From Adiantum capillus-veneris (Eukaryota > Streptophyta > Polypodiopsida > Polypodiales > Pteridaceae): DNA of 64,000 nt. The notes beneath the pieces are model-generated. The model was not told where the DNA came from. It did not search any database and saw nothing but the letters and a program-made list of their open reading frames with translations. The position numbers and the translations under genes are program-made. The DNA lies in assembly GCA_014529385.2 (NCBI GenBank), contig CM043942.1:1652501-1716500 (forward strand), in the 5' to 3' direction. Positions within the stretch are counted from its first letter, which is position 1. Each line of letters begins with the position of its first letter. This document shows, in pieces, positions 33,831 to 42,854 of the stretch.

Positions 33831-34017
33831 CCGTTGTGTTGTTGTCATTCAAATTGCTGTTTTCTACATCCTAGCTACTCAAAGCTAGGTGGTGCCCCCT
33901 ATTCACTCCCCATGACGAGTTCTACGTGTATGGGTCTGGCGTAGAGGCCGCTGGGGTCCGTTTATGGGTCTAGCGTAGAGGCCATTGGGGTCCGTTTTGC
34001 ACTTGCACTTGTCAACA
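33590..34017 (+). mobile_element. LTR 3' part, distantly related to the gypsy-3 LTR
   Basis: It contains a TATA box (CCTATAAAAGAGC, near 33625), a (CT)n run at 33765-33826, then CCTAGCTACTCAAAGCTAGG and TGGTGCCCC, CCATGACGAG and TAGAGGCCGCTGGGGTCCG, ending TTGTCAACA at 34017. The same ordered words occur in the gypsy-3 LTR (56067-56186): CCTAGCCGCTGAAGCTAGG, TGGTGCCCC, CCATGACAGG, TAGAGGCCGTCGAAGTTCGG. The start was not found. It abuts the copia remnant directly. Confidence 0.6.
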
Positions 34018-34877
34018 TATTTGAGGAATTTTATGTAGCACGACCTCGCGGTTTTGTCATTAAAGGGTAGGAAGATAAAGTGTGCAAATGTAAGAAAGCA
34101 TTATATGGATGAAGAAACCTCCTTGTTCTTGGTATAAGAAGGCTGACACTCAATTGGTCGAGCAAAGCTTTGTAACAGTCCAACAGAAAGCACATTGTAT
34201 GTAAATTGTCAGGGTGATGTACTTCTCGTTATTGTTCTCTATGTGGATGATTTGTTGATCTAAGGCTGATTTGAATGCTACTTTCAAGATGAAAGATTTG
34301 GGGTTGTTGCATCTTTACTTGGGTATACAGTTAAAGCAATGTGATGGTGGTATTGCCTTGTGTCAAACAACTTACATAGAGACATTGCTATCTAAGTTTG
34401 GACTCGAGGATTGCAAACCTATTGCCACTCCCATGGAAACACGTTTGAAACTTCATGATGCTAGTGATTATGCCGATGTCACTCTTTACCAAAATGTTGT
34501 TGGTTGCCTTATTTATGTATGCGACACGAGGCCGGATGTTTAGTTTGCAGTCTCAAGGTCAGTAAATTCATGCATAAACTAGGGTCTAAGCATTGGCAGG
34601 CTATCAAGAGGATTTTTTGTTGCTTGAGTGGAACTTTACATCTTGGCTTTTTTTATCCCAAGGTGGGATCATTGCCACTAAATTTATATGCTTTTTAAGA
34701 CTTGGATTGGGCTGGCTGTTTTGACACATGAGTTTCCACAAGTGGTTTTTATCTCATACTTGGAAGCTCATGTATATCATTTTAAACAAAAAAAAACCTC
34801 ATGTGGCCACTTCTAGATGTGAGAGTGAGTACATGGTAGACTTCATAGTTACAGTTGAGTGTGTATGGCTTAGATGT
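34018..34877 (+). pseudogene. Ty1/copia RT-RNase H remnant, part 1
   Basis: Plus-strand text starts EEFYVARPRGFVIKG, passes KALYG and the catalytic LYVDDLLI (about 34238), then FKMKDLGLLHLYLGIQL, YIETLLSKFGLEDCKPIATP and VVGCLIYVCDTRPDV, ending in SEYM...CVWLR at 34877. The order is standard for the end of a copia RT and the start of its RNase H. Several stops and frame changes show it is dead. It is cut at 34877 by gypsy-2, and its continuation is at 48351. Confidence 0.9.
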
Positions 34878-35431
34878 TGTTAACCCTCACGGCACACGAA
34901 CACCCTATGATCTATAAACGTTGTATTGTTTAGAGTCAGGTACCGGGCTTGTCGGACCAATAGGAACAGGGTAAGGGTGATCGCCGATGACAGGCGCACT
35001 CTAACTAGAATATTCAAGGAGTTAGTTGGCTAAGTATGGGCACCCAAGTGTGAATGGGGTGAGCTCATATAAAAGCCACTAAACCTAATTTTTACTCATT
35101 CTCTCATTGTGCAATAGAAGCCGCTCTTGCTCCATCTCCACCTTCTCCTTCACCATCTCCTTGTGTGTGTGTGTACGTATGAGAGAGAGACAGAGAGAGA
35201 GTGTGAGAGTGTGTGTGTGATCGAGCGTTGTGGAGGCACGACGGCGGCGAGGCGGTTGAGCGCGGCGTAGCGGCGTCTCCCTCTCTTCGCGGCGCGGGAA
35301 TCCTTCATTCGCAACTACGCAGGAAGGTGAGTGACACACCATTCTTCCTTGTGAGCTTGTCTGTTGTATGACTGTGTGCTAGGAGCCTTTGTGGCTCGCA
35401 CACGGCACGTAGCAAGTCCCTAGCCGTGACA
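34878..35431 (+). repeat. gypsy-2 5' LTR (554 bp)
   Basis: Begins TGTTAACCCTCACGG and ends CCTAGCCGTGACA. TATA box TATAAAA at 35068-35074. Compared by eye with the 3' LTR it has roughly 15-18 substitutions, mostly transitions, plus small microsatellite indels. Confidence 0.95.
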
Positions 35432-35435
35432 TTTT

Positions 35436-35453
35436 TGGCGCCGCTGCCGGGGA
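35436..35453 (+). other. gypsy-2 primer-binding site
   Basis: TGGCGCCGCTGCCGGGGA begins four bases after the LTR end. It resembles the TGGCGCCGTTGCCGGGGA site of many plant gypsy elements; the tRNA assignment is not made here. Confidence 0.9.
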
Positions 35454-35884
35454 ACTGCTGCACATGAAGCTCCAATGGCGACCTGTAAATTGTATTGAAG
35501 CTATTTTTTATGTAGGAAAGGCGCGGCTTAAGTTTGATTATTGTTGTTATGCAAAAACAGTAGAGAAAGACACAATGTTGTTGACTGCATTCAAGTTTTC
35601 TGTGTTCTGTTAAGCTCTGTTTTGCTAGTTCTATTAAGCTCAGATTTCATCTTACACAGTTAGCATTTCTTGCGTTTCTGCGTTTTCTGGTTTGCACTGC
35701 ACAGTTCTGTCAAGTTTCAATTCTCTCTGTTTTTTGGTTTGTGCACAGTTAGGTGCACAGTTAGTTAATTAAGTAGGTTAGTAATTAGGTGAACCACTGA
35801 TTAGCAGGTCAGTAGGTAGGTGAGACAGTAAATAGTTAGGTGAGATCAACGCGCACCAAAACGCGTACCAAACAATATCCAATA

Positions 35885-35922
<38 letters not shown>

Positions 35923-36420
35923 TAATCAAAAAATAAAAACGTGAGTGAGGGGGAGGTTATAAAAACAGACGGGTTGGTTTGTATAAAAGTGAGATCGGGA
36001 TCGTTTGACCCAATCCCAATCCCAATCCCAAGCCCAGGCCCAGGCTCTGTCTCTGTCTTATGATATAGGGTAGTCTCACTCCTATATATATAGGCTAGAC
36101 TCACAAGGAGGGAGTGAGGAATGTGGGATAAGTCCTACACTCTCCTCTCCTTCATTGCACACTAGGACTTGCTATTTGGAGCCTAGTTCCCCAGCTAGGA
36201 AAAGACTGTTTCGGGCTTTTCTGGAGCAAAATAGAACCAAACGGTGGGCTGTAAAGCACAGCGCGTCCCTCCTAGCGATACGCTTGTTTCGAGCTATCAC
36301 ACGGCCCATTCCACGACACGCTCTAAAAAATATAGCAAAAAAACAAACAAAAAACACGCAAAAAACTAGTCACAAGGCCTCCTAGAGCAGCTTTTTGACA
36401 CCTTAGGGTATCAAAAGCAC
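35454..36420 (+). other. gypsy-2 leader, non-coding
   Basis: About 970 bp between PBS and gag. It holds a (TA)n run (35886-35920), CCCAAT/CCCAGG hexamer repeats (36009-36041) and no convincing coding frame. Confidence 0.8.
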
Positions 36421-37980
36421 ATGCACTTACGCTCTGGGCGGGTGCTAGAACACGAGAATATTGAGGGTGCCTCTGTTCATACGGACACCCATTACCCATC
36501 CACGATAGGCTCTAGACCCTCAGCGGGGACACAAGGTAGCACCACCCAAGACCCTAAAATAGCCGCTAGTGATTCCTCCTCCGACTCAGAAATCATGGAA
36601 GCATACTCTACCCAAAACACTGAGAGAGAAGGCCATGCACCTCCCGAAGCTCCACAGCCTAGTACTAGTATGTTTAACCATTTCATGGAAACATTAGGTA
36701 GAGCTACTCGCTCGGAACCTGATGCAAATGAAGCACACGAAGGGGGTGGGGAAGTGGACTCTCCTTTCACATCGCACATGGACCCCACACCCCCAAAGAG
36801 TGTCCATGTGGATATCCTGCCAACTTCTTACCAAGAAGGCCCTGTTGAGCTGCCTCCTTCAGAAGTTCCCTCTAGAGTACCATTGGTGACAAGTAAAACC
36901 ACGGGGAGCAACATTGCTTCTACCTCACAAGAAACCGTTAACACGTCGACTCTAGAAGGATTGTTCATTAATGATCATTGGACATACGACCTCCACACTG
37001 AGGTGTTGACGGATCTACACTCTGGCCACGCCTACCATGTAGGATGGATAGAGATTGTACGATCCACCTCTAGTGCCACAAGCATCGAAGATCAACAGAA
37101 AATGATCTGTAGCATTATTCAATCAGAAAGGCAAAACCGAGGAGTAAATATACTCTCAACTGGCCCCATGAGATTTATGGATACAAGCAAGGCTCAACAG
37201 CCTACTCTATCACAAATAGAGACTCCTCTAATGAGTCCCATGGACCCATCTTACATCATTTCACCTGGGGTCTCTATGCAATCTGAGCCTCCGAGCGACA
37301 ACTTTAGCTTCCCTAACTTGGCTCAACCCTCTATTAAGGAAAACACAGTGCTCACTCCAGGGATAGACCTGACAGAGAATGTATCGATGACATCTACAGT
37401 TAGCGCAGTGCCACTACCTAGTGTCGTAGTACCTAATATGGGGCCTCGACCGTATGTGCCTCTAGCCCCTTATGCACACATGGCCCCCACACCTTCAATT
37501 GTACCACTTGTTTATGCTCCTCGAGTGCCGCTCCCTAGCCCTTATCCGAGTGGACCTATGCCCGGTTATGTTCCATATCCTGCATCATCCACACATATGC
37601 CAAGACCGGTACCCGTCCCTCTCCCACATATGATTCCAAGAGTACCTCCACCGGCCCTGCCTCCTCACATAGGTGACATGGCAGCGTTTGCTCAAACCAT
37701 AGGTCGATCTATCGCGGAGAATATGCGTCATGCATCTGATAGAGAGCCTAGAAGTAAGGCAGTACAAATTGCCAAACTCACGCAAAAATTCAATGGGGAT
37801 GAAGATGCTAGAAAACACATTGAAGTGTTTGAACAAGTATGTGATTCCTTAGGGGAACGCAACGAACTACATAAGTGCAATGCCTTAAGCTTGACATTAA
37901 GTGGGAAGGCTAGAGATTGGTATAGAACCCTAAGGGTGGACAAGAAACAATCTACCCTACCCTTCGAAGGTTGTTTCTAA
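36421..37980 (+). CDS. gypsy-2 Gag, N-terminal part
   Basis: The protein of 519 residues starts MHLRSGRVLEHEN, the LRSGR start common in plant gypsy Gag proteins. A long low-complexity region follows (Ser/Thr/Pro-rich, with a Pro/Met/Val-rich stretch around residues 320-420). The first half of the retrotransposon Gag domain lies at residues about 440-505 (AKLTQKFNGDEDARKHIEVF, NALSLTLSGKARDWYRTL). The frame then runs into a stop; the rest of the Gag domain is in the -1 frame, read from 37971. Gag forms the cytoplasmic virus-like particle. The frame change is either programmed or a one-base mutation; I see no classical slippery heptamer. Confidence 0.85.
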   Translation: MHLRSGRVLEHENIEGASVHTDTHYPSTIGSRPSAGTQGSTTQDPKIAASDSSSDSEIMEAYSTQNTEREGHAPPEAPQPSTSMFNHFMETLGRATRSEPDANEAHEGGGEVDSPFTSHMDPTPPKSVHVDILPTSYQEGPVELPPSEVPSRVPLVTSKTTGSNIASTSQETVNTSTLEGLFINDHWTYDLHTEVLTDLHSGHAYHVGWIEIVRSTSSATSIEDQQKMICSIIQSERQNRGVNILSTGPMRFMDTSKAQQPTLSQIETPLMSPMDPSYIISPGVSMQSEPPSDNFSFPNLAQPSIKENTVLTPGIDLTENVSMTSTVSAVPLPSVVVPNMGPRPYVPLAPYAHMAPTPSIVPLVYAPRVPLPSPYPSGPMPGYVPYPASSTHMPRPVPVPLPHMIPRVPPPALPPHIGDMAAFAQTIGRSIAENMRHASDREPRSKAVQIAKLTQKFNGDEDARKHIEVFEQVCDSLGERNELHKCNALSLTLSGKARDWYRTLRVDKKQSTLPFEGCF

Positions 37981-40826
37981 AGGAGTACATACGAGAAGGT
38001 GTGCTTTGGGGTGTAGCATCTCAGCTACAGAAGGCCGAACGTAAGGAAGGAGAGTCAGTAAGGGACTTCATTAGTCGTCTAAAGAACTTAAACTCTCGCT
38101 GCCCTGTAAATGAGCACTTTAACAATAACCAACTGCTTGATCGATTCATTCGAGGGTTGAGGAATGAAGGAATCTATAATGGACTAGTGATTAGAGGTAT
38201 CACAACCTGGGAAGATGTCACTGCCAATGCAATCCAATTAGAGGACAACTTGATGATAGCAGGCATGAGGGTGTCTACTGACACGAGATCCACTAGCTCA
38301 CAAGCCATTGAGTATGAACCCATGACTGCAAAGCCCATTGCCAATGAGCCAAAGGTATTTGAGACATTCTTGACAGACCTCACCAAGGCAATCCAAGAGC
38401 CTCTTAAGGATAATCGACCCCCTCAAAATAGTCACATGTATCCAAGAAGGGAGCAACAATGGTGTTCCATTTTCTTAGGTCCACATAGCACTAGTGAGTG
38501 CCCTACGTTTAGAGTAAAATTTAATGGAACTTGCAACGCATGTGGTAGGTATGGTCACCAAGCTAAGTATTGTTTAATGATTAAACGTATGATGGCAAAT
38601 AGACCACTTGTAGCCTGGACGGATGCGCCTCGAGCTCCTGTATTGATGCCTACTCCACCTGTTGAGCAACTACCGCAACACATGGTCCCTAGATCTCAAA
38701 ATGTTGTACAAGCTACACCGCTACCACCTCTTGTGCTAGGACCGCAGCCCCCGCATCCAAGAGTCGCCCCTATGAACCAAGTGGGTTGCGAGCCATCTAA
38801 TGATTATGCAGATGGCTGTGAGGAGGAAATAGACACTAGTATTGCCTACGGACTTGATACATTGGAAGAGTGTCCTATATACTACATGGAAGATTGTTGG
38901 GGGCAAGTCAAGCCGGTTTATCAAGCTGCTGCTCTCGCATCCAGAGGTCAAAATATCAACACCCAGGCTAGGAGGCCACCTCTTCAATGCTACGAGTGTG
39001 GTGGACCACATCGGGCAGCGGAGTGCCCTATTAGGCTGCAAAAGAATGCTGCACAGATGCAAATGAATCAAGGGAGCACGTCTGCAATGCGAATACTCAC
39101 ATGTAATCGTTGTGGCATAGATCACTTGATTGCCCAATGCCCCTATAACCCAAATGCGCCTAAAATCACACCCCTAAATTTGGTCAAAATTGCTAGTGTG
39201 ACATCGCCAATACCACCCGTCGCACCCGCTTATGCGATTACACGGTCCATGCTTCAAGGGCCAGGCCATATCCTCGAAGAGAGAGATACCGCGTCAGTTA
39301 TCCAAGCAAAGAAAAAGAAGACACGAAGGAAGAGGTCACAGAATACGGGAAATTCAAAGCCAAGTTCCAAAACAAACATAGGAACAAGAGATGACCCCGT
39401 GTATATGAATGACCTCGAGGATGATTCAGACTCAATCGAGACAATGGAGACTAGAACTAATACCACAAAGGGAAAGACCGACAAAGAAAACCGTAACATG
39501 GAACCAAATGAAAACCGAATAAGAGAAAACCATAAAGAGCCTCTGAAAACACCACAAGTGTTTCCAAATCCAATCCAAGACCCCCAAGATAAACCGCAGG
39601 GGCAAAAAGGGAAGAATCGTAAAAAGAAGATTGGGAGGTACCCAAAACCAGTAGACGAGATTGAGCAGGTGAGACATCTAAGAGGTTTAGTGGAGGAGAC
39701 TCAAAGGAAACTAGAACCAGAACCCATGCATGTCAAAATTCATGACACAGTGTTTCCCACGCAAGTTCATCCACCCCACATAAACCATAAACCGTTAGCC
39801 ATACCTAGTATCATCCAAGAAGGGAGTGAGGACGGGACATCAGAAAGTGAGCATACACCTTTCTTGTTGGAAAGGATGTTTAACGAAGGAATACCTGATC
39901 CCATTGAGGAATATGAGATTCCATCCTCACCGGTTCCTAGTCAAGGACCTACACCCTGCAAAATGCCAATGAATGTTGCCAAACTAGTGGCCTTCATGTC
40001 TTCTGAGGTCCGAACCACGATCATAGCAACGCTGTATGGAGATCCTAAGTTATTCTTTGCACATCGAGCATTCCTTAACGGAGAGCTACAAACGGGATTA
40101 CCGCAGTTTGCGCAAACAAATAGGCCTGACTCGATTATGATTGATGAGGAAAATCATGTGCAATCACTTGACTTAGATGGACACGAGTCTGTGATCGAGG
40201 TACCCATTAATGAATTAGGGCAGTATTTTGAAGGCGACGAGTCTAATGCGACCCTACCCATCACTACCAAGGGATTAACTATAAAGGGAATTCTTGATGG
40301 TGGTGCGGGAGTTAGCATCGTTACAAAAGATTGTTGGGAATCCATGGGAAAACCCCGCCTCAGTGTTACTAACATTGTGGTAAAGATGGCAAATGGTACC
40401 ATAGCCAAACCTATGGGGATGCTCAAGGATCTTAAGATCAAAGTTCTAGGACACAAGGTACGACATACGTTCATTGTAATGGATTTCTCTAAACACCTTA
40501 TGTCATATGAAATGATTTTAGGACGACCATTCATGAGGGAAGCACAAATGGTTCATGATTGGTCTAAAAATCATGTCTATTTGCAATTCCAAGACTCTGT
40601 CCTTAGAGTGGATTTGGTGACTGGTAAGGTACACCCCTTAGGGAGTAAAACCATTATTGATCATCGCTTTGACACCACAGTTCACTCGGCCCCACTACAA
40701 TATTGTTACACTTGTAAGAAGGATACAGACATTGGCCAAGATTCTCCTTACATGGATGTGTTACAGGGTATGACGGAATCAGACAACGTGGATTGGGTAC
40801 ACCTAGTTGCAACCATAGATACCTAG
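37971..40826 (+). CDS. gypsy-2 Gag C-terminal half, zinc knuckles and protease
   Basis: The first residues complete the Gag domain (RLFLKEYIREGVLW, RDFISRLKNLNSRCP, LLDRFIRGLRNEGIYNGL). There are three zinc knuckles: CNACGRYGHQAKYC (canonical CX2CX4HX4C), then CYECGGPHRAAEC and CNRCGIDHLIAQC (both CX2CX3HX4C). A Lys-rich segment follows (KKKKTRRKR; KNRKKKIGRYPKP). The protease (40210-40620) has GGAGVSIVTKDCW with Asp-Gly-Gly at 40296-40304 instead of Asp-Ser/Thr-Gly, then MANGTIAKPMGML and MILGRPFMREAQMVHDW. The first codon at 37971 is TTG, so this part is reached from upstream gag. It ends at a TAG, after which the same frame reopens. Confidence 0.88.
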   Translation: MFLKEYIREGVLWGVASQLQKAERKEGESVRDFISRLKNLNSRCPVNEHFNNNQLLDRFIRGLRNEGIYNGLVIRGITTWEDVTANAIQLEDNLMIAGMRVSTDTRSTSSQAIEYEPMTAKPIANEPKVFETFLTDLTKAIQEPLKDNRPPQNSHMYPRREQQWCSIFLGPHSTSECPTFRVKFNGTCNACGRYGHQAKYCLMIKRMMANRPLVAWTDAPRAPVLMPTPPVEQLPQHMVPRSQNVVQATPLPPLVLGPQPPHPRVAPMNQVGCEPSNDYADGCEEEIDTSIAYGLDTLEECPIYYMEDCWGQVKPVYQAAALASRGQNINTQARRPPLQCYECGGPHRAAECPIRLQKNAAQMQMNQGSTSAMRILTCNRCGIDHLIAQCPYNPNAPKITPLNLVKIASVTSPIPPVAPAYAITRSMLQGPGHILEERDTASVIQAKKKKTRRKRSQNTGNSKPSSKTNIGTRDDPVYMNDLEDDSDSIETMETRTNTTKGKTDKENRNMEPNENRIRENHKEPLKTPQVFPNPIQDPQDKPQGQKGKNRKKKIGRYPKPVDEIEQVRHLRGLVEETQRKLEPEPMHVKIHDTVFPTQVHPPHINHKPLAIPSIIQEGSEDGTSESEHTPFLLERMFNEGIPDPIEEYEIPSSPVPSQGPTPCKMPMNVAKLVAFMSSEVRTTIIATLYGDPKLFFAHRAFLNGELQTGLPQFAQTNRPDSIMIDEENHVQSLDLDGHESVIEVPINELGQYFEGDESNATLPITTKGLTIKGILDGGAGVSIVTKDCWESMGKPRLSVTNIVVKMANGTIAKPMGMLKDLKIKVLGHKVRHTFIVMDFSKHLMSYEMILGRPFMREAQMVHDWSKNHVYLQFQDSVLRVDLVTGKVHPLGSKTIIDHRFDTTVHSAPLQYCYTCKKDTDIGQDSPYMDVLQGMTESDNVDWVHLVATIDT

Positions 40827-41303
40827 GGAAATAGAGGAACCACTTGGGTCACACCAGAGGGGGAAGAGGTACCACAAATTTCACCTCTGAACATGATAAG
40901 TGCCATACATGCATCTTCTAAGGGCAAGGCAATTGTAGACCAATCTGACAGTGACACCGATAGCTGAATAGAAGACTTTGACCAACACGACTCAGACATG
41001 GACTCCCAGAGTGAAACGGATTCTGAATCTCATGACTTAGAGAGTGGAGCAAGTTCAGAGTCAAAACATTCGGAAGGACCGAGCACATCAACCGATGATA
41101 GCTCCTCCGAGAGTGAAGAGGACACCAACGAGGACTCCTTTAGTGAGTCAGATCTAAATGCAAATCAAAAGCAGGTCTCAAATAAGAAAAAGAAAAACTT
41201 TAAGAGGCGTTGACATCGAGCCAATGTACGTGCTAGGATAAAAAAGAAGAGATCCTCAGCAGAATGGCTCAGTTATATAGGAGCATGTGATGCTCATCAA
41301 AAA
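40827..41303 (+). pseudogene. gypsy-2 acidic/basic spacer between protease and RT
   Basis: It is in the same frame as both neighbours and interrupted by TGA at 40965 and TGA at 41211. It encodes a Ser/Glu/Asp-rich stretch (DSQSETDSESHDLESG; SSSESEEDTNEDSFSES) followed by a basic stretch (KKKKNFKRR, HRANVRARIKKK). Gypsy-3 has an acidic-then-basic spacer at the same place with different sequence, so the architecture is shared. Function unknown. Confidence 0.75.
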
Positions 41304-42842
41304 TTGGTAGACGATTGGGGTGAATATCCCCAAAATTTTGTGTGGTGTAGACCACGACCCCATGACATAGCCCAATTAGAGATCATAGACAAGCCAAAGT
41401 TGAGCCGCACTGCAAGGAGGTGTCAAAACCAAGAGTTAGCTCGACAACACAAGAAAGTAGAAATAGAAGCACAGACCAAAGCACAACCAGAATCCACAGA
41501 CTTGCATCCTGCACCAGAACATTTCAAATCTTACACCACAGGGGAAGCAAAGGTTGTGTACACAAAAGCCCAAAGAATACCTATCGATGGGAATAATGGA
41601 ATCTATGATGGTCCGGAAATAGTTAAAGAAATAGAATTAGCCGACCCCGGTGAAGAATCAAAACCTGTTTTTATTGCCCAAGACCTCACAGAAGTTGAAG
41701 ACGCGGTCCTCAAAGAGCTTCTCAAGGAATTCAAGGACATATTCGCTTGGACATACCATGATATGAAAGGTGTTCCACCTTCTGTGGTCCAACATACAAT
41801 CCCTATGATTAGCACTGCGAAGCCCTTACAACAAAGACCCTACCCAATGAATCCTAGGTACGCAAAGATCATTCAAGAAGAACTAGAAAAGATTATCAAA
41901 TTTGGGTTCATATATCCTATTGAACACTCTGAATGGGTGTCTCCAATAGTTATTGTGCCAAAAAAGAATGGGAAACTCAGGGTGTGCGTGAACCTCAAAA
42001 AAGTTAATGCAGCTACTAGAAGAGACCATTACCCCCTACCATATTCCGAACATGTACTCGAAAGAGTTGCAGGCAAGGAAGCTTATAGCTTTCTAGATGG
42101 GTACTCAGGCTACAACCAAATCACGATAGCGCTAGAGGACCAAGCTAAAACTGCCTTCATCACAGAATTTGGCGTGTTTGCATTTCGTGTGATGGCTTTT
42201 GGCTTAACAAATGCCCCTGCTACATTCCAACGATTAATAAACACTGCTTTTAAAGAATATTTGAGAGAGTTTTGTGAAGCTTTCTTAGACGACCTTTGTG
42301 TTTACTCTTCTTGGAAAGAACATCTATCATGTTTGCGAAAGGTTTTTGAAAAGTGTAGGTTATATCGTATCTCATTGAACCCGTTCAAATGCCAATTTTG
42401 GGTCAAGCATGGAGTTATTTTAGGGCATATAGTATCTAAGAATGGTATCTCAACCGATCAGAGCAAAATTAAAGTGATTCTAGAGTTACCACCACCAACC
42501 AATTACAAGGGAGTTCAAAGGTTCATGGGACACGTGGGTTATTATCGACGGTTTATTTTATTTTTCGTTGAGATAGCACTTCCTTTGTACAAGCTTCGCA
42601 TTGAATTTAAATGGACTGAAGAGTGTGACCAGGCCTATGAACAATTGAAGAAAACACTAGCAAGTGCTCCGATTTTAAGGACACCTAACTGGCATGTCAT
42701 TTTCCATGTGCATATTGATGCATCAAACTTTGCTATTGGGTGTGTTCTCACTCAACTAGGAGAACATAAATTGGACTATCCCATTAGCTTTGCAAGCCGT
42801 CAATTGAACGATGCTAAAAGGAACTACACCACTACAGAGTGA
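41304..42842 (+). CDS. gypsy-2 reverse transcriptase and start of RNase H
   Basis: RT motifs in order: SEWVSPIVIVPKKNGKLR, VCVNLKKVNAATRR, AYSFLDGYSGYNQITIAL, FRVMAFGLTNAPATFQRL, then AFLDDLCVYSS as the catalytic x-x-Asp-Asp box. The box begins with Phe where relatives have Tyr; a Phe variant also occurs in other plant gypsy RTs. LGHIVSKNGIS, MGHVGYYRRF and the first RNase H block FHVHIDASNFAIGCVLTQ follow. The frame ends TTE-TGA at 42840, exactly where gypsy-3 has TTEREGL, so the stop is CGA changed to TGA. The upstream frame is open from the TGA at 41211; position 41304 is an internal TTG. Confidence 0.93.
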   Translation: MVDDWGEYPQNFVWCRPRPHDIAQLEIIDKPKLSRTARRCQNQELARQHKKVEIEAQTKAQPESTDLHPAPEHFKSYTTGEAKVVYTKAQRIPIDGNNGIYDGPEIVKEIELADPGEESKPVFIAQDLTEVEDAVLKELLKEFKDIFAWTYHDMKGVPPSVVQHTIPMISTAKPLQQRPYPMNPRYAKIIQEELEKIIKFGFIYPIEHSEWVSPIVIVPKKNGKLRVCVNLKKVNAATRRDHYPLPYSEHVLERVAGKEAYSFLDGYSGYNQITIALEDQAKTAFITEFGVFAFRVMAFGLTNAPATFQRLINTAFKEYLREFCEAFLDDLCVYSSWKEHLSCLRKVFEKCRLYRISLNPFKCQFWVKHGVILGHIVSKNGISTDQSKIKVILELPPPTNYKGVQRFMGHVGYYRRFILFFVEIALPLYKLRIEFKWTEECDQAYEQLKKTLASAPILRTPNWHVIFHVHIDASNFAIGCVLTQLGEHKLDYPISFASRQLNDAKRNYTTTE

Positions 42843-42854
42843 GAAGGTTTAGCA

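Noticed and set aside
36009-36041. CCCAAT/CCCAGG hexamer run as an interstitial telomere
   Set aside because: The plant telomere unit is CCCTAAA; these hexamers do not match and the run is short.
41304-42842. gypsy-2 pol pieces as separate genes
   Set aside because: All pieces from 37971 to 45755 are in one frame, separated only by point-mutation stops.
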